From: Methanobacterium sp.
Lineage (GTDB): Archaea; Methanobacteriota; Methanobacteria; Methanobacteriales; Methanobacteriaceae
DNA length: 59,447 bases
NCBI GenBank assembly: GCA_019084405.1
Contig: JAHRFX010000025.1
Location: 1-59,447, forward strand
Direction: 5' to 3'
This document shows, piece after piece, positions 36,957 through 45,862 of the stretch. The notes under the pieces were generated by a model, which had not been told where the DNA came from, did not search any database, and was given only the letters and a program-made list of their open reading frames with translations. Made by a program: the position numbers and the translations under genes. The stretch's first letter is position 1; each line of letters starts with the position of its first letter.

Positions 36957-37895
36957 ATGAACTTTAAAAAAGGGCGATTAAACAAATTTGCACTAAATCA
37001 CAGGATAAATAAAATGTATAACCAGATTATAGAAGCATTAATTTTATCAGCATCATTAAGCATTATTCTGGCTTTGCTATTGAGCAAACTGGGGGGAAAA
37101 AACAAGGCTGGAAATTTATATGTGATGGTAAGGGGAGGAACTCCTCGAGCAGTTGGTTTAGCGCCGTTTATCACTTTATTATTATTTTTACCATATCCTT
37201 TTAAATATTTAGTGGCGGTAATGGGGGTTTTGGCCTTTTTAGATGATGTTTTAGGCAGAAAAAAATCATCCAGAGTCCCGGTAGAATGGGGCCAGATTTT
37301 CCGGGGGATGGGTATGATTCTGGTTATGGTTATTGGTTACCCCTATCTTGGAATAGCAGCTATACTGGTTGCTTTAATGATTCAACCACTGAATATTGCA
37401 GATATGCAGCCGGGAACTGCATGTAGTAGTATAATAGTAATGTCATCACTGGTAATCTTTTTAATGCTGGTCAACGGCAACACCACTTATTTACTGGTTC
37501 CTTCCATATTGCTGGCGGGGTGTGTGGGATACGCTCCTTTAGATTATAAAGGGAAGGTTATGCTGGGTGAAGTGGGGAACCATTCTATGGCCATTGCCCT
37601 GGGTATATCTTTTTTCTTATTAGGGGGCTTAACTGGATTGGTAATAATGTTCCTGGTTAATGTTCTTTGGATAGCATTTCTACGTCGTAAAAATCTCCAA
37701 AAATTCTTGGAAATGAAACTTTCAATTAAAAAACCAACATGGGGAGATTATTTTATGGATGTACTCACTGGTGGGGGCATGGGGGATTTAATTAGAAAAA
37801 TAGTACTTAAGAACAAACAAATAATCATTAAAAATCCATTTTTGATTAAATTAGGTTTTAGGAGACTATTATATAATCCCTTTGCCGGTGAATAA
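36957..37895 (+). CDS. MraY-like membrane glycosyl-1-phosphate transferase
   Basis: A 312-residue polytopic protein with about eight hydrophobic segments. Motifs of the MraY/WecA family are recognisable: FLDDVLG (DDxxG), PLNIADMQPG (the NxxD loop) and MLGEVGNHSMA (the third loop). These enzymes attach a sugar-phosphate or peptidyl precursor to polyprenyl phosphate. In this order the likely pathway is pseudomurein or surface glycan; that is inferred. The reading frame is open from 36957, but Met20 at 37014 may be the true start, since no ribosome site is clear for the first. A UbiB remnant and a MurG-like gene follow. Confidence 0.82.
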   Translation: MNFKKGRLNKFALNHRINKMYNQIIEALILSASLSIILALLLSKLGGKNKAGNLYVMVRGGTPRAVGLAPFITLLLFLPYPFKYLVAVMGVLAFLDDVLGRKKSSRVPVEWGQIFRGMGMILVMVIGYPYLGIAAILVALMIQPLNIADMQPGTACSSIIVMSSLVIFLMLVNGNTTYLLVPSILLAGCVGYAPLDYKGKVMLGEVGNHSMAIALGISFFLLGGLTGLVIMFLVNVLWIAFLRRKNLQKFLEMKLSIKKPTWGDYFMDVLTGGGMGDLIRKIVLKNKQIIIKNPFLIKLGFRRLLYNPFAGE

Positions 37896-37905
37896 TTTTA
37901 TTGAT

Positions 37906-39585
37906 TTAAATTTTTCTCATTCTAATTATGGAAATAATCAGGGCCAATGCAATTAAAAAACTAACTAAAAACCCTACTATTCCTAAATATGGAAATTCTG
38001 GAGTATTAAAGCTTCATTAGGCATAATAACCAAAGAAGATCCAATTATGAGGGAGGATATTAGTAAAGCCATTGAGATACGGTTGGTAATTCTTTCTAGG
38101 GTTTCAGTAAACTTATCCAGGTCTTTGTGTTCCAGCTCCATTTTGAAATTACCTTTTTCCAGTCTCATTAGACTGCGAGTTATGCTCTGGGGCAAATCTC
38201 GATAGATATGTTCCATATTAATAAGGGCACTGGTAGCGTTATCTAACCTGCGTAGGGGATTTAAACGATCTTTAATAAGTCTTTTTACCATTTTTTTTGG
38301 CTATATGTAAACCATTAAAATTAGGATCCAATCTTTGTCCCAGGTCTTCAGCCATACTCATTACCCTTCCCAGTAAAATAAAGTCCCGGGGAACTCTAAT
38401 TTTATGTTTAACAAGTAAGGTGGGCATACTGAATTCACTCATTAGTTCACCCACCTGATTCATATCTGCCCCATAGTAACGATCCAGCAAATCCATAAGA
38501 TCGTATTTGAGTGCTTCCATATCGGTACTATCCGATATCATATTCATGTACTGCAGCTGGTTTATCATCCCTTTGACATCATAGTTTACCATAAAAACAA
38601 AAAGTTCTGCTAAGTTATCTCTGAAATCCTGATCCAGGTTACCCCGTCATGCCAAAATCTATAAAGCAAAGTACATTGCCCTTTTGAACCAGTATATTTC
38701 CCGGGTGTGGATCGGCATGAAAAAACCCATTTATAAATATTTGCTTGAAATAACATTCTGCCCCTCTTTCAGCTATGGTCCAGGCATTGAATTTTATTTC
38801 AGAATCAATAATTTCAGTTAGTTAGACCCCCTCCACATATTCCATAGTAAGAACCCGGAGGGTGGAAAACTCACGGTAAATAGCAGGGGCATAAACTGTT
38901 TCATCATCCTCAAAAGAAGCCCGAAACCTTTCAGCATTATTTGCTTCCTGATTGTAATCAAGTTCTTTTTTTATGGCCCTTTCAAATTCATCCACAATTC
39001 CCGGCAGGTTATAATATTTCAGGCCAGGCATGCGCTGATCAACCATTCCTGCCAGATAGCGCATGATGATTATATCCTTATTAATTTGATCCACTATACC
39101 TGGTCTTTGAACTTTTACCGCTACTCTTTCACCATTTTTTAGCAGGGCTTCATGAACCTGACCAATTGATGCAGAAGCAACAGGTACTTCTTTAAATTCT
39201 ATAAATATTTCTTCAAATGTACTATTTAATTCCTTTTCCAGTACTCTTTTCACTTCGACAAAATCAAAGGGCGTAGCTTCATCCTGTAATTTAGACAGTT
39301 CTTCTGCAATATCTTTACCTACCAGATCCGGTCGGGTACTTAAAACCTGTCCCAACTTGACAAAACTGGTTCCTAACTCTTCCATAACCGGCGAACTCTT
39401 TCCGGAACAGTACTATCAAATTCTTCTTCAGGATCCCTTAAATGCAGATTCAAAGTAAAAAATAACTTATTTCTCAGTCCTAAATCGTCCAGAACACTTC
39501 CAAACTGATATTTTGCCAGAACGCTAACAATTTCTTTGATTCTGTTCATATCTGGCCTTTTTGATTCAAATGGACTGAATTTCAT
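37906..39585 (-). pseudogene. UbiB/ABC1/COQ8 atypical kinase-family gene, decayed
   Basis: Five fragments in three frames rebuild one UbiB-family protein of about 555 residues. They show the KxGQ motif (FVKLGQVLSTRPDLV), the A-rich loop PVASASIGQVHEALL, HADPHPGNILV, IDFGMTG and a C-terminal pair of hydrophobic helices ending RMRKI at 37906. Lesions are a frameshift near 39380, an in-frame TAA at 38822-38824, and frameshifts near 38640, 38290 and 38010. Clustered lesions in one gene, with intact neighbours, suggest real decay rather than poor sequence. Intact relatives tune isoprenoid-lipid metabolism. Confidence 0.88.
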
Positions 39586-39925
39586 ATTAAATTAATATCT
39601 TCTTGATTAATATAATACTTTAGTTAAATGGGGGCTAATATTAAAATCATTTATATCCTATAAGTGGAATATTTTCACCAAACTCTAAATATATTTTAGT
39701 TGTATTTCAGCTAAAGTTGTAAACAATTTAAATGAATAAAAATTAATTAAACTACTAAATGAGTACTTAAATTAAATAAAATTAACTCATATTTTGTGAA
39801 AAGCATTAAATACTCATTACGGCAATTATATCCATTAAATACTTATTTAATTCAGGGATATAATTAATTAAAAATTAAATAATCAATATTAACTGTAATA
39901 TAGTTCCTATAATAGAGGTGTTTTA
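39586..39925. promoter_or_regulatory. intergenic region with repeated AT-rich motif upstream of the MurG-like gene
   Basis: A 15-base motif recurs: CATTAAATACTCATT at 39804-39818 and CATTAAATACTTATT at 39833-39847, 29 bases apart. An inverted, imperfect copy (AATGAGTACTTAA) lies at 39758-39770. This could be an operator for the gene starting at 39926, which has a GAGGTGTT ribosome site. The rest is AT-rich with no gene. Confidence 0.4.
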
Positions 39926-40984
39926 ATGAAAGCATTACTAATGGTCACTGGTCGTGGAATGGGAGGCGATGCAGTCACGGCCCTTAATATTTCAAAAGCA
40001 TTAACCAAAAAAGGAGTAAAATGTGAATTCGCATTGGATCGTAGTGCTCCTGGTATTCTAATGGAAAAAAACGGCATCAAATGGCACAAAATCCGCATAC
40101 CTCAGGCAGGAGGACATGCTGCTACCAAACTTAAATTGACTAAAGCTGGCCTTAAAACTTCAATTGCTGCATTGGAGGCAGTAAAAGCAATAAGAAAATC
40201 TAAAGCTGATGTTGTAGTTGGTATAATTGGGGGAGGTGCTATAATTGGGTGTATTTCTGCTAAAATAGCTCGTGTACCTGGGGTGGGTGTACTTAATACT
40301 CCTACTGATACCAGGGTATGCACCCGGCTTAATGCCAATATCATCCTTCCAGAATCAAACATCTTTTCACAAGATTCCCTGTCTGAAAATTCATATAAAT
40401 GTTACTCTCCTATAAATCCAGATATAATAGGGGGGAAAAAAGAAGAAGCATTAAAAAAAATGCCGGAATCTTTTGACCCCACAAAAAACACTATTATTTT
40501 TTCCTCAGGATCTTCTTTATTTGAAATGATGGCCCAGGCTGCAAAAAATATTTCTCTAGGTGAAATTGAGGCTAATATCCTGGTGGTTGGCCATCCACTA
40601 AAAGATGAGTTCTTAAATTTATTCCATAAGACCAGTATAATCTATCTGGGTTATGTGGACTGGGTAAATGATTTACTAAATCTGGCAGATGTGGCGGTGC
40701 TATCTGATGATGGGGTAATGATTCATGAAGCCATAGCTTGCAAAGTGCCTATAGTGGCTTTAAATGGAGTCAAGTATGGCAGATATCATAATATGTCCCG
40801 TATTTTCCCGGGGGCATTAATGGAAACATCACTGGAAAATTTACAGGATACCTTAAAAGAAGCCCTATCCAATATAGGATCCATGAAAAAACAGGCCCAG
40901 AAATATGGGGATGATGTTCTCCATTCAGCAGATAAAATCGCTGATATTATTATTCAGGAGGCTAAAAAAGGGAGAAATAAATGA
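39926..40984 (+). CDS. MurG-like glycosyltransferase (GT28 type)
   Basis: A 352-residue two-domain GT-B glycosyltransferase resembling MurG. The glycine-rich N-terminal turn VTGRGMGGDAVTALNIS, the VVGIIGGGAIIG strand and the C-terminal donor-binding segment with VAVLSDDGVMIHEAIACKVP (G/E-type) are typical. Bacterial MurG adds GlcNAc to lipid I. In Methanobacteriales the homologue plausibly adds the second sugar of lipid-linked pseudomurein or another surface glycan (inference). It sits about 2 kb after the MraY-like gene with a dead UbiB gene between. Confidence 0.8.
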   Translation: MKALLMVTGRGMGGDAVTALNISKALTKKGVKCEFALDRSAPGILMEKNGIKWHKIRIPQAGGHAATKLKLTKAGLKTSIAALEAVKAIRKSKADVVVGIIGGGAIIGCISAKIARVPGVGVLNTPTDTRVCTRLNANIILPESNIFSQDSLSENSYKCYSPINPDIIGGKKEEALKKMPESFDPTKNTIIFSSGSSLFEMMAQAAKNISLGEIEANILVVGHPLKDEFLNLFHKTSIIYLGYVDWVNDLLNLADVAVLSDDGVMIHEAIACKVPIVALNGVKYGRYHNMSRIFPGALMETSLENLQDTLKEALSNIGSMKKQAQKYGDDVLHSADKIADIIIQEAKKGRNK

Positions 40985-41256
40985 TGATTAATCCATGTTC
41001 ATGTTTTTTAAAAGCAAATTAGTGGGCTTTTTATCATGTCTAATCTTTTCTGAAGCTGATTTCCCAGGATTAAATGTATTATATGATATAAACAGTTCTT
41101 AATTTTGTGATTTGAAACTGAGAATTATTTTTAGTGCATGCAGGCGTCATACTTCCATATAAATCTTTGAAGATACGTTTCATGTAATGAGGACACATTC
41201 TGAAATTTTTTAAAATTTTTATCATTCAATTTTAGATTTCATTTTACCATTAATCC
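40985..41256. other. AT-rich spacer between convergent genes
   Basis: About 270 bases between the MurG-like gene and the oppositely oriented flavoprotein gene. No frame, repeat or RNA was recognised; T-rich runs near 41210-41235 may terminate either gene. Confidence 0.4.
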
Positions 41257-42570
41257 CTAATATTTGGCAAAAAAACGCATTAATTTATAAATGGAATCTG
41301 TGGAAGGGTGTGTTTCCACAAATTGATCAAAATCATAGGTTTTCCTATTAATTCTCATTAAAAGGGATAGATAAGCCATATTATAACGGGCACCTGGTGC
41401 AATGGATGATAATTCCTGGATTGAACCAGTTTCAATATCCACCATGGTTTTACTAAATCCAGTGTTTCTTGCTAAAACTCTCCAGAATGATCCTGGACCT
41501 GCAGAACCGGGTATTTTACCTTCAACCATTTGGGAATAATTTTCATCATCAGGTGATGACTTTTTTCCTGAACTTAAAAAAGCGACATCATAATCCAGGG
41601 AGATAGCATAGGGTAAATATTCATAATTAGCTTTATTTTCAATACCTGCTGCATTATGGGCGGCTACAATTCCTTCCATGCGAGCTACCGGTGTAGTTCC
41701 TACCCCTCCTATTACATCACCGGCAGCATATATTCCAGGATTACTGGTTTCCATCTTTTCGTTTACCAATATTTCTCCCTGGTTTCCAGTTTTTACTAAA
41801 TCTGAAACTACTTTGGAGTTAGGAACAATTCCGGTGGCCAAAAGAACCAATCCCTCCATTTGCCCCTGGGAAGTAATGGCACCAGACATGGTTATTTTAA
41901 TAGTATCTACTTTTTCATGTATTTTTATGCTGTTTAAGAGGTTTTGAACCACATATTCTTTAACTTCTGGATCTAACTTACTTAAAAAATTATTTCTACA
42001 GAGAATGTGCACTTCTGAACCCATAGAAGAGAATATGGATGCAAATTCAGTGGCAATGATTCCACTTCCCACTATTAATAATTTTTCAGGAACTTCCTCC
42101 AGCTCCAGTATATCCAGGTAAGTTATGGCATTTTCAGCACCATCTATAGGTGGTATAAATGGTCGTCCCCCGGTGGCTATAATTAATTTATCATATTCTA
42201 TATGTTCTCCCTCAACATACAGCTGCCCTTTATGGAAATTAGCAGGGGCATAAATAATTTTAACACCGGCTTCTTGGGTTTCCTTCTCTGTAACATGCCT
42301 TATTTTACTTAAAGTATTTTTTATACCATGGGCCATGTTTTTATACGAAAATTCAAAGTTTAATTTTAGGATTTCCTGGTCTTGAAAGTTAGCTGCATCA
42401 TTCATGAACCGGGCTACATCATTTAGTCCACAAACAACCATACATCCTTTATTCAGGCAGGTTCCACCTAAATCTGATTTTTCTATAAGAATAACTTCAT
42501 GTTCAATCCGGGCTAATTCTAAAGCTGCTGCTCTTCCGGCGGGCCCACCACCAATAATTACCATTTTCAT
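41257..42570 (-). CDS. FAD/NAD(P)-dependent disulfide oxidoreductase (dihydrolipoamide dehydrogenase-like)
   Basis: About 437 residues of the pyridine nucleotide-disulfide reductase family. It has an FAD motif GGGPAGRAAALELA at the N-terminus, the redox cysteine pair GGTCLNKGCMV, a second Rossmann site (IVGSGIIATEFASIF) and a C-terminal dimer domain with THPSTDS near the usual catalytic His-Pro. No 2-oxoacid dehydrogenase subunits are in the window, so the partner is unknown; a thiol or CoB/CoM-disulfide-related role is a guess. I start at ATG 42570, after AGGTTAT; a TTG frame extends further upstream. Confidence 0.85.
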   Translation of the reverse strand: MKMVIIGGGPAGRAAALELARIEHEVILIEKSDLGGTCLNKGCMVVCGLNDVARFMNDAANFQDQEILKLNFEFSYKNMAHGIKNTLSKIRHVTEKETQEAGVKIIYAPANFHKGQLYVEGEHIEYDKLIIATGGRPFIPPIDGAENAITYLDILELEEVPEKLLIVGSGIIATEFASIFSSMGSEVHILCRNNFLSKLDPEVKEYVVQNLLNSIKIHEKVDTIKITMSGAITSQGQMEGLVLLATGIVPNSKVVSDLVKTGNQGEILVNEKMETSNPGIYAAGDVIGGVGTTPVARMEGIVAAHNAAGIENKANYEYLPYAISLDYDVAFLSSGKKSSPDDENYSQMVEGKIPGSAGPGSFWRVLARNTGFSKTMVDIETGSIQELSSIAPGARYNMAYLSLLMRINRKTYDFDQFVETHPSTDSIYKLMRFFAKY

Positions 42571-42815
42571 TTTTATAACCTGCAACTGTCACCATAATTA
42601 ATAATTTCAATACTACTTTTTAGAATCCTCTTCTTACATATCTTTATATGTAAGGTTCTTTACTAAAAATTATATTAACCTATCTTAAATTTTAATGAAC
42701 CACATGGTCAATAAACATGTTACAAATTGCATGAGAATTTAAAATTTAAAGATTAAAGGCTTTTATGTCTTTATATTCTTAAAAATTGTTTTATAAAAAT
42801 TGGAGAGATATTTAA

Positions 42816-43070
42816 ATGTGCATTGCGGCACCTGCTCAAATAATTGAAATCAATGATGATGATAAAATTGCTGTTGTGGATTTTGGTGGAGTTAGACAGC
42901 AAGTAAAACTGGATTTAGTAGAAAACGTAGAAGAAGGACGATATGTTTTAGTCCATTCTGGATATGCCATTGAAGTCATGAGTGATCAAGCTGCCAAAGA
43001 ATCTTTAGAAGCATGGGATGAACTTTTAAAGGCTTTGGACGAAGAAGACAAATACCAGTCAACTCAATAA
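42816..43070 (+). CDS. hypC: hydrogenase maturation chaperone HypC
   Basis: An 84-residue HypC/HupF protein starting MCIAAPAQI, the family's invariant N-terminus whose Cys2 carries the Fe(CN)2CO unit with HypD. The YVLVHSGYAIEVM segment matches. It is needed for [NiFe] hydrogenases (Frh, Mvh, Eha/Ehb types). A GGAGAG site precedes the ATG. It stands apart from other hyp genes in this window. Confidence 0.95.
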   Translation: MCIAAPAQIIEINDDDKIAVVDFGGVRQQVKLDLVENVEEGRYVLVHSGYAIEVMSDQAAKESLEAWDELLKALDEEDKYQSTQ

Positions 43071-43194
43071 CTCCTATTTTTCATGAAACAAATATTTTTT
43101 TTTATTCATCTCCTAAAACCCTAGATCATATTTATTAGAATGATTAGGGGGATTCATAGCATAAACTTATAAAAATTAAATTTTATTTATTATT

Positions 43195-43698
43195 TCAATA
43201 AATGGAAACTCTTTTTACATTACTGATTTCTAAAAATTTACTTAATAATTTCCCCGGTATTGGCTTTTCAGTAATTATAGTTAATCGAGGATTCTCTTCT
43301 AATTCTGGATCTCCAGCATGTGCCTGGCGAATACTGATGCCCTCTGCAGATATAAGGCCGCTGGCCTGGGATAAAATTCCCGGGTTTCCTGCTTCTGCTT
43401 CAATTTCAACAATCCCAAAATCAAGGCTGCGTGCCACATTTTTTAATAAAGCTCCTGCTGGAAGGATGTTTTCAAATATTTCAGATAATTGGTCATCCTG
43501 TAAAATAACATCAACTGTTGATTTAATAGTGCGCCTATCCACACCAACGGATCTGGAAAGTGCCACATCACTTATTAAAACATCTTTACAATATATTTTT
43601 CCTGTTTTATCCACCCTCAGACCTAAATCTACTATTTTTCGGGCTACATTCATACGGGCCGGGTATTTTTCGAATTTATGACTTACTTTTTCCCACAT
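43195..43698 (-). CDS. trpY: TrpY-type regulator (HTH plus ACT domain)
   Basis: A 167-residue protein: a helix-turn-helix-like N-terminal half (ISDVALSRSVGVDRRTIKS) and a C-terminal ACT domain (IVEIEAEAGNPGILSQASGL). It is divergent from trpE with a 179-base gap. That matches TrpY of Methanothermobacter, a tryptophan-responsive repressor that binds TGTACA boxes between the two genes and represses both. Here a TGTACA is at 43750-43755 and a variant nearby. The ATG follows GGAGATG. Direct function here is inferred from family and layout. Confidence 0.85.
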   Translation of the reverse strand: MWEKVSHKFEKYPARMNVARKIVDLGLRVDKTGKIYCKDVLISDVALSRSVGVDRRTIKSTVDVILQDDQLSEIFENILPAGALLKNVARSLDFGIVEIEAEAGNPGILSQASGLISAEGISIRQAHAGDPELEENPRLTIITEKPIPGKLLSKFLEISNVKRVSIY

Positions 43699-43724
43699 AA
43701 CATCTCCATTAATCTATTAATTGC

Positions 43725-43797
43725 ACCAATATATAAACTTGAGTATGTATGTACATAAATATACAACAAAGTTATATATAGTACTTCAAAGTATAGG
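43725..43797. promoter_or_regulatory. trpY/trpE divergent promoters and TRP box
   Basis: Between the genes a TRP-box core TGTACA (43750-43755) sits inside the symmetric TATGTACATA (43748-43757), with a related TATACA (43761-43766, read TGTATA on the other strand). The trpE TATA (TTATATAT, 43772-43779) and the trpY TATA (minus strand TTTATATATT, about 43738-43729) flank it. Binding here would block both promoters, as in Methanothermobacter. The site count is lower than expected for that species (inference from memory). Confidence 0.7.
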
Positions 43798-43881
43798 ATG
43801 AGCAGGGTCTTAGATGAAGAATCCCTGGAATTTCAAATTAAATTAAAAAGATTTAAAGGTGTAAATTATGATAAGGAGTGA
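43798..43881 (+). CDS. possible 27-codon upstream ORF overlapping the trpE start
   Basis: ATG at 43798 opens a 27-codon frame (starting MSRVLDEESLEF) that stops with TGA at 43879-43881, overlapping the trpE GTG by the classic GTGA arrangement. The transcript start predicted from the TATA box is about 43797-43802, so this ORF would be leaderless or nearly so. It contains no Trp codon, so classical attenuation is not suggested; coupling trpE translation to this ORF is possible. No homology was recognised. Confidence 0.35.
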   Translation: MSRVLDEESLEFQIKLKRFKGVNYDKE

Positions 43882-45245
43882 ATATTTTTGGCGATATAAA
43901 TTTAAAGCCATTAAGTACTGTTGCACTGGATTATGATAATCCATTTGAGTTGTTCAAAAAATTATATTTTAACTATTCCGGCGCATTTTTACTGGAATCT
44001 ATGGAAAGTGATACCGGCCTTTCCAGATACTCTTTCCTGGGCTTCGACCCGATACTGAATTTAAAGGCCACTGATAATGTTTTAGAAATAGAAAAAGATG
44101 GTACTAAAGAGGAAATTCAAACCGAAAATCCTTTCTGTGAGATAAAATCGATTTTAAACAATACAAATGGGGAAAAAGGATTTTGTGGAGGTTTAGTAGG
44201 GTATGTTTCGTACCAGGCAGCTAAATATTTCACTAAACTTGACCTGAATAGAGGTAAATATCCCGAATTCGAATTTGGATTATTTTTAGATGGAATAATT
44301 TTTGATAAGCTCTCCCAAAGATGTCGCTACGTCACCCGGGGGGAATCCCGATTAGAAGAAATTAGCAGTATTATGAAAGAGGACTATTCCGCTCTTCCTA
44401 GCATGTCTTTTTTAAATAAAGGAAAATTTTTCTCTAAAATCCAATACGAAAAAATGGTTTTAGAGGTTAAAAATAGAATAAAAGATGGCGAAATTTTTCA
44501 GGGTGTCATTTCCAATGCTCAAAAATACAAAATCACTGGTAATAAACTGGATTTTTATGATGCTCTTAGAAAAATAAACCCCTCCCCTTATATGTATCAT
44601 TTTAAGCTGGGTGAAAAGGAAATAATAGGTTCCAGTCCGGAAATGTTAGTAAGGGTGGAAAATCGACAGGTAGAAACATACCCTATTGCCGGGACCCGTC
44701 CCCGGGGAAAAAATAAAGTAGATGATAAAAAACTGGCTAAGAATTTACTGGATGATGAAAAAGAAAGAGCAGAACATATGATGCTGGTAGATTTAGCTCG
44801 GAATGATGTGGGGAAAGTTTCGGAATTTGGAAGTGTAAAAATACCAGAATATATGACTATTAAAAAATTTTCCCATGTTCAACACATATTGTCCCATGTT
44901 AAAGGGAATTTAAGCCCTCATAGGGATGCAGTAGATGCTTTTACTTCTATTTTTCCGGCAGGGACTGTATCGGGTGCACCTAAGATAAGGGCCATGGAAA
45001 TAATAGAAGAAATGGAAGGAATCCCTCGAGATGCATATGCCGGGGCAATTGGATATTTTTCTTTAAATGGAAATGCAAACTTTGCCATAACTATACGTTC
45101 TTTAATCTGCGATGGCAGTCAGGCCAAAATACAATCTGGAGCAGGTATTGTGCATGATTCAGTACCAGAAAAAGAATTTTTTGAATGTGAAAATAAGGCT
45201 AAAGCACTCTTAGATTCTTTAAAAATTTCAGGTGCAGTATCATGA
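43878..45245 (+). CDS. trpE: anthranilate synthase component I
   Basis: A 455-residue chorismate-using enzyme. LLESMES (38-44) with the downstream SRYSFLG forms the tryptophan feedback site. The C-terminal catalytic region has PIAGTRPRG, DLARNDVGKVS and IFPAGTVSGAPK. It converts chorismate plus ammonia from TrpG to anthranilate. The start is a GTG after an in-frame stop (43872-43874); no ATG exists before it. The stop overlaps the trpG ATG by four bases. It is first in trpEGCFBAD. Confidence 0.95.
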   Translation: MNIFGDINLKPLSTVALDYDNPFELFKKLYFNYSGAFLLESMESDTGLSRYSFLGFDPILNLKATDNVLEIEKDGTKEEIQTENPFCEIKSILNNTNGEKGFCGGLVGYVSYQAAKYFTKLDLNRGKYPEFEFGLFLDGIIFDKLSQRCRYVTRGESRLEEISSIMKEDYSALPSMSFLNKGKFFSKIQYEKMVLEVKNRIKDGEIFQGVISNAQKYKITGNKLDFYDALRKINPSPYMYHFKLGEKEIIGSSPEMLVRVENRQVETYPIAGTRPRGKNKVDDKKLAKNLLDDEKERAEHMMLVDLARNDVGKVSEFGSVKIPEYMTIKKFSHVQHILSHVKGNLSPHRDAVDAFTSIFPAGTVSGAPKIRAMEIIEEMEGIPRDAYAGAIGYFSLNGNANFAITIRSLICDGSQAKIQSGAGIVHDSVPEKEFFECENKAKALLDSLKISGAVS

Positions 45246-45862
45246 TATTAATTATCGACAACTACGATTCTTTTACTTACAATCTCTATCAAATGGTGGG
45301 GGAAATTGTAAATAATCCGTTAAATAATTTTTCCAAAAGTAATTCTAAGATAATGGTAATTAAAAATAATGAAAAGAACCCCTTTCAGATTCAGGATTTA
45401 CATAAAAAAGAAGAAATTAACCACATAATTATTTCACCTGGTCCTGGAAATCCGGACAATAAGAGGGATTTTGGAGAATGCAAAGCAATAATTAAAAAAT
45501 TCGGCCCAAAAATACCAATCTTAGGGGTCTGCTTAGGACATCAAGGTATTTTTTCTACATTTGGTGGAAAGATAATCCACCAGGAACCGGTTCATGGAAA
45601 ACAAAGTCAAATAATTCATAACCATCAGGGAATTTTCCAGGGATTGAAAAATCACCTCCAGGTGGCACGTTATCATTCACTAAGCTGTGATCCAGAAACC
45701 ACACCTTCCTGCCTGGAAATAACTGCAAAAACAGATGAAGAGATAATTATGGCCTTAAAACATAATATTCATCCAATTTATGGTGTACAATTTCACCCGG
45801 AATCTATTGGAACTCCAGAGGGTATGAAATTAATTGAAAATTTCCTGAAGGTGGAATCATGA
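45242..45862 (+). CDS. trpG: anthranilate synthase component II (glutamine amidotransferase)
   Basis: A 206-residue class I glutaminase. It shows the nucleophile elbow ILGVCLGHQGI and the catalytic HPES near the C-terminus (QFHPESIGT), with the PGPGNPD oxyanion segment. It supplies ammonia to TrpE. It may also serve para-aminobenzoate-type enzymes elsewhere, as in other organisms. Start and stop overlap trpE and trpC by four bases each (ATGA), so translation is tightly coupled. Confidence 0.95.
   Translation: MILIIDNYDSFTYNLYQMVGEIVNNPLNNFSKSNSKIMVIKNNEKNPFQIQDLHKKEEINHIIISPGPGNPDNKRDFGECKAIIKKFGPKIPILGVCLGHQGIFSTFGGKIIHQEPVHGKQSQIIHNHQGIFQGLKNHLQVARYHSLSCDPETTPSCLEITAKTDEEIIMALKHNIHPIYGVQFHPESIGTPEGMKLIENFLKVES

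Noticed and set aside
38822..38824. Recoding at the UbiB stop
   Set aside because: The stop is TAA and four frameshifts accompany it, so decay is the simpler reading.
43202..43681. 159-codon plus-strand frame opposite trpY
   Set aside because: It is the antisense shadow of trpY and has no ribosome site or recognisable domain.
43813..43845. Short frame MKNPWNFKLN with one Trp codon in the trp leader
   Set aside because: Only one Trp codon, no alternative hairpins seen, and the overlapping 27-codon frame fits the trpE start better. Classical attenuation is not supported.
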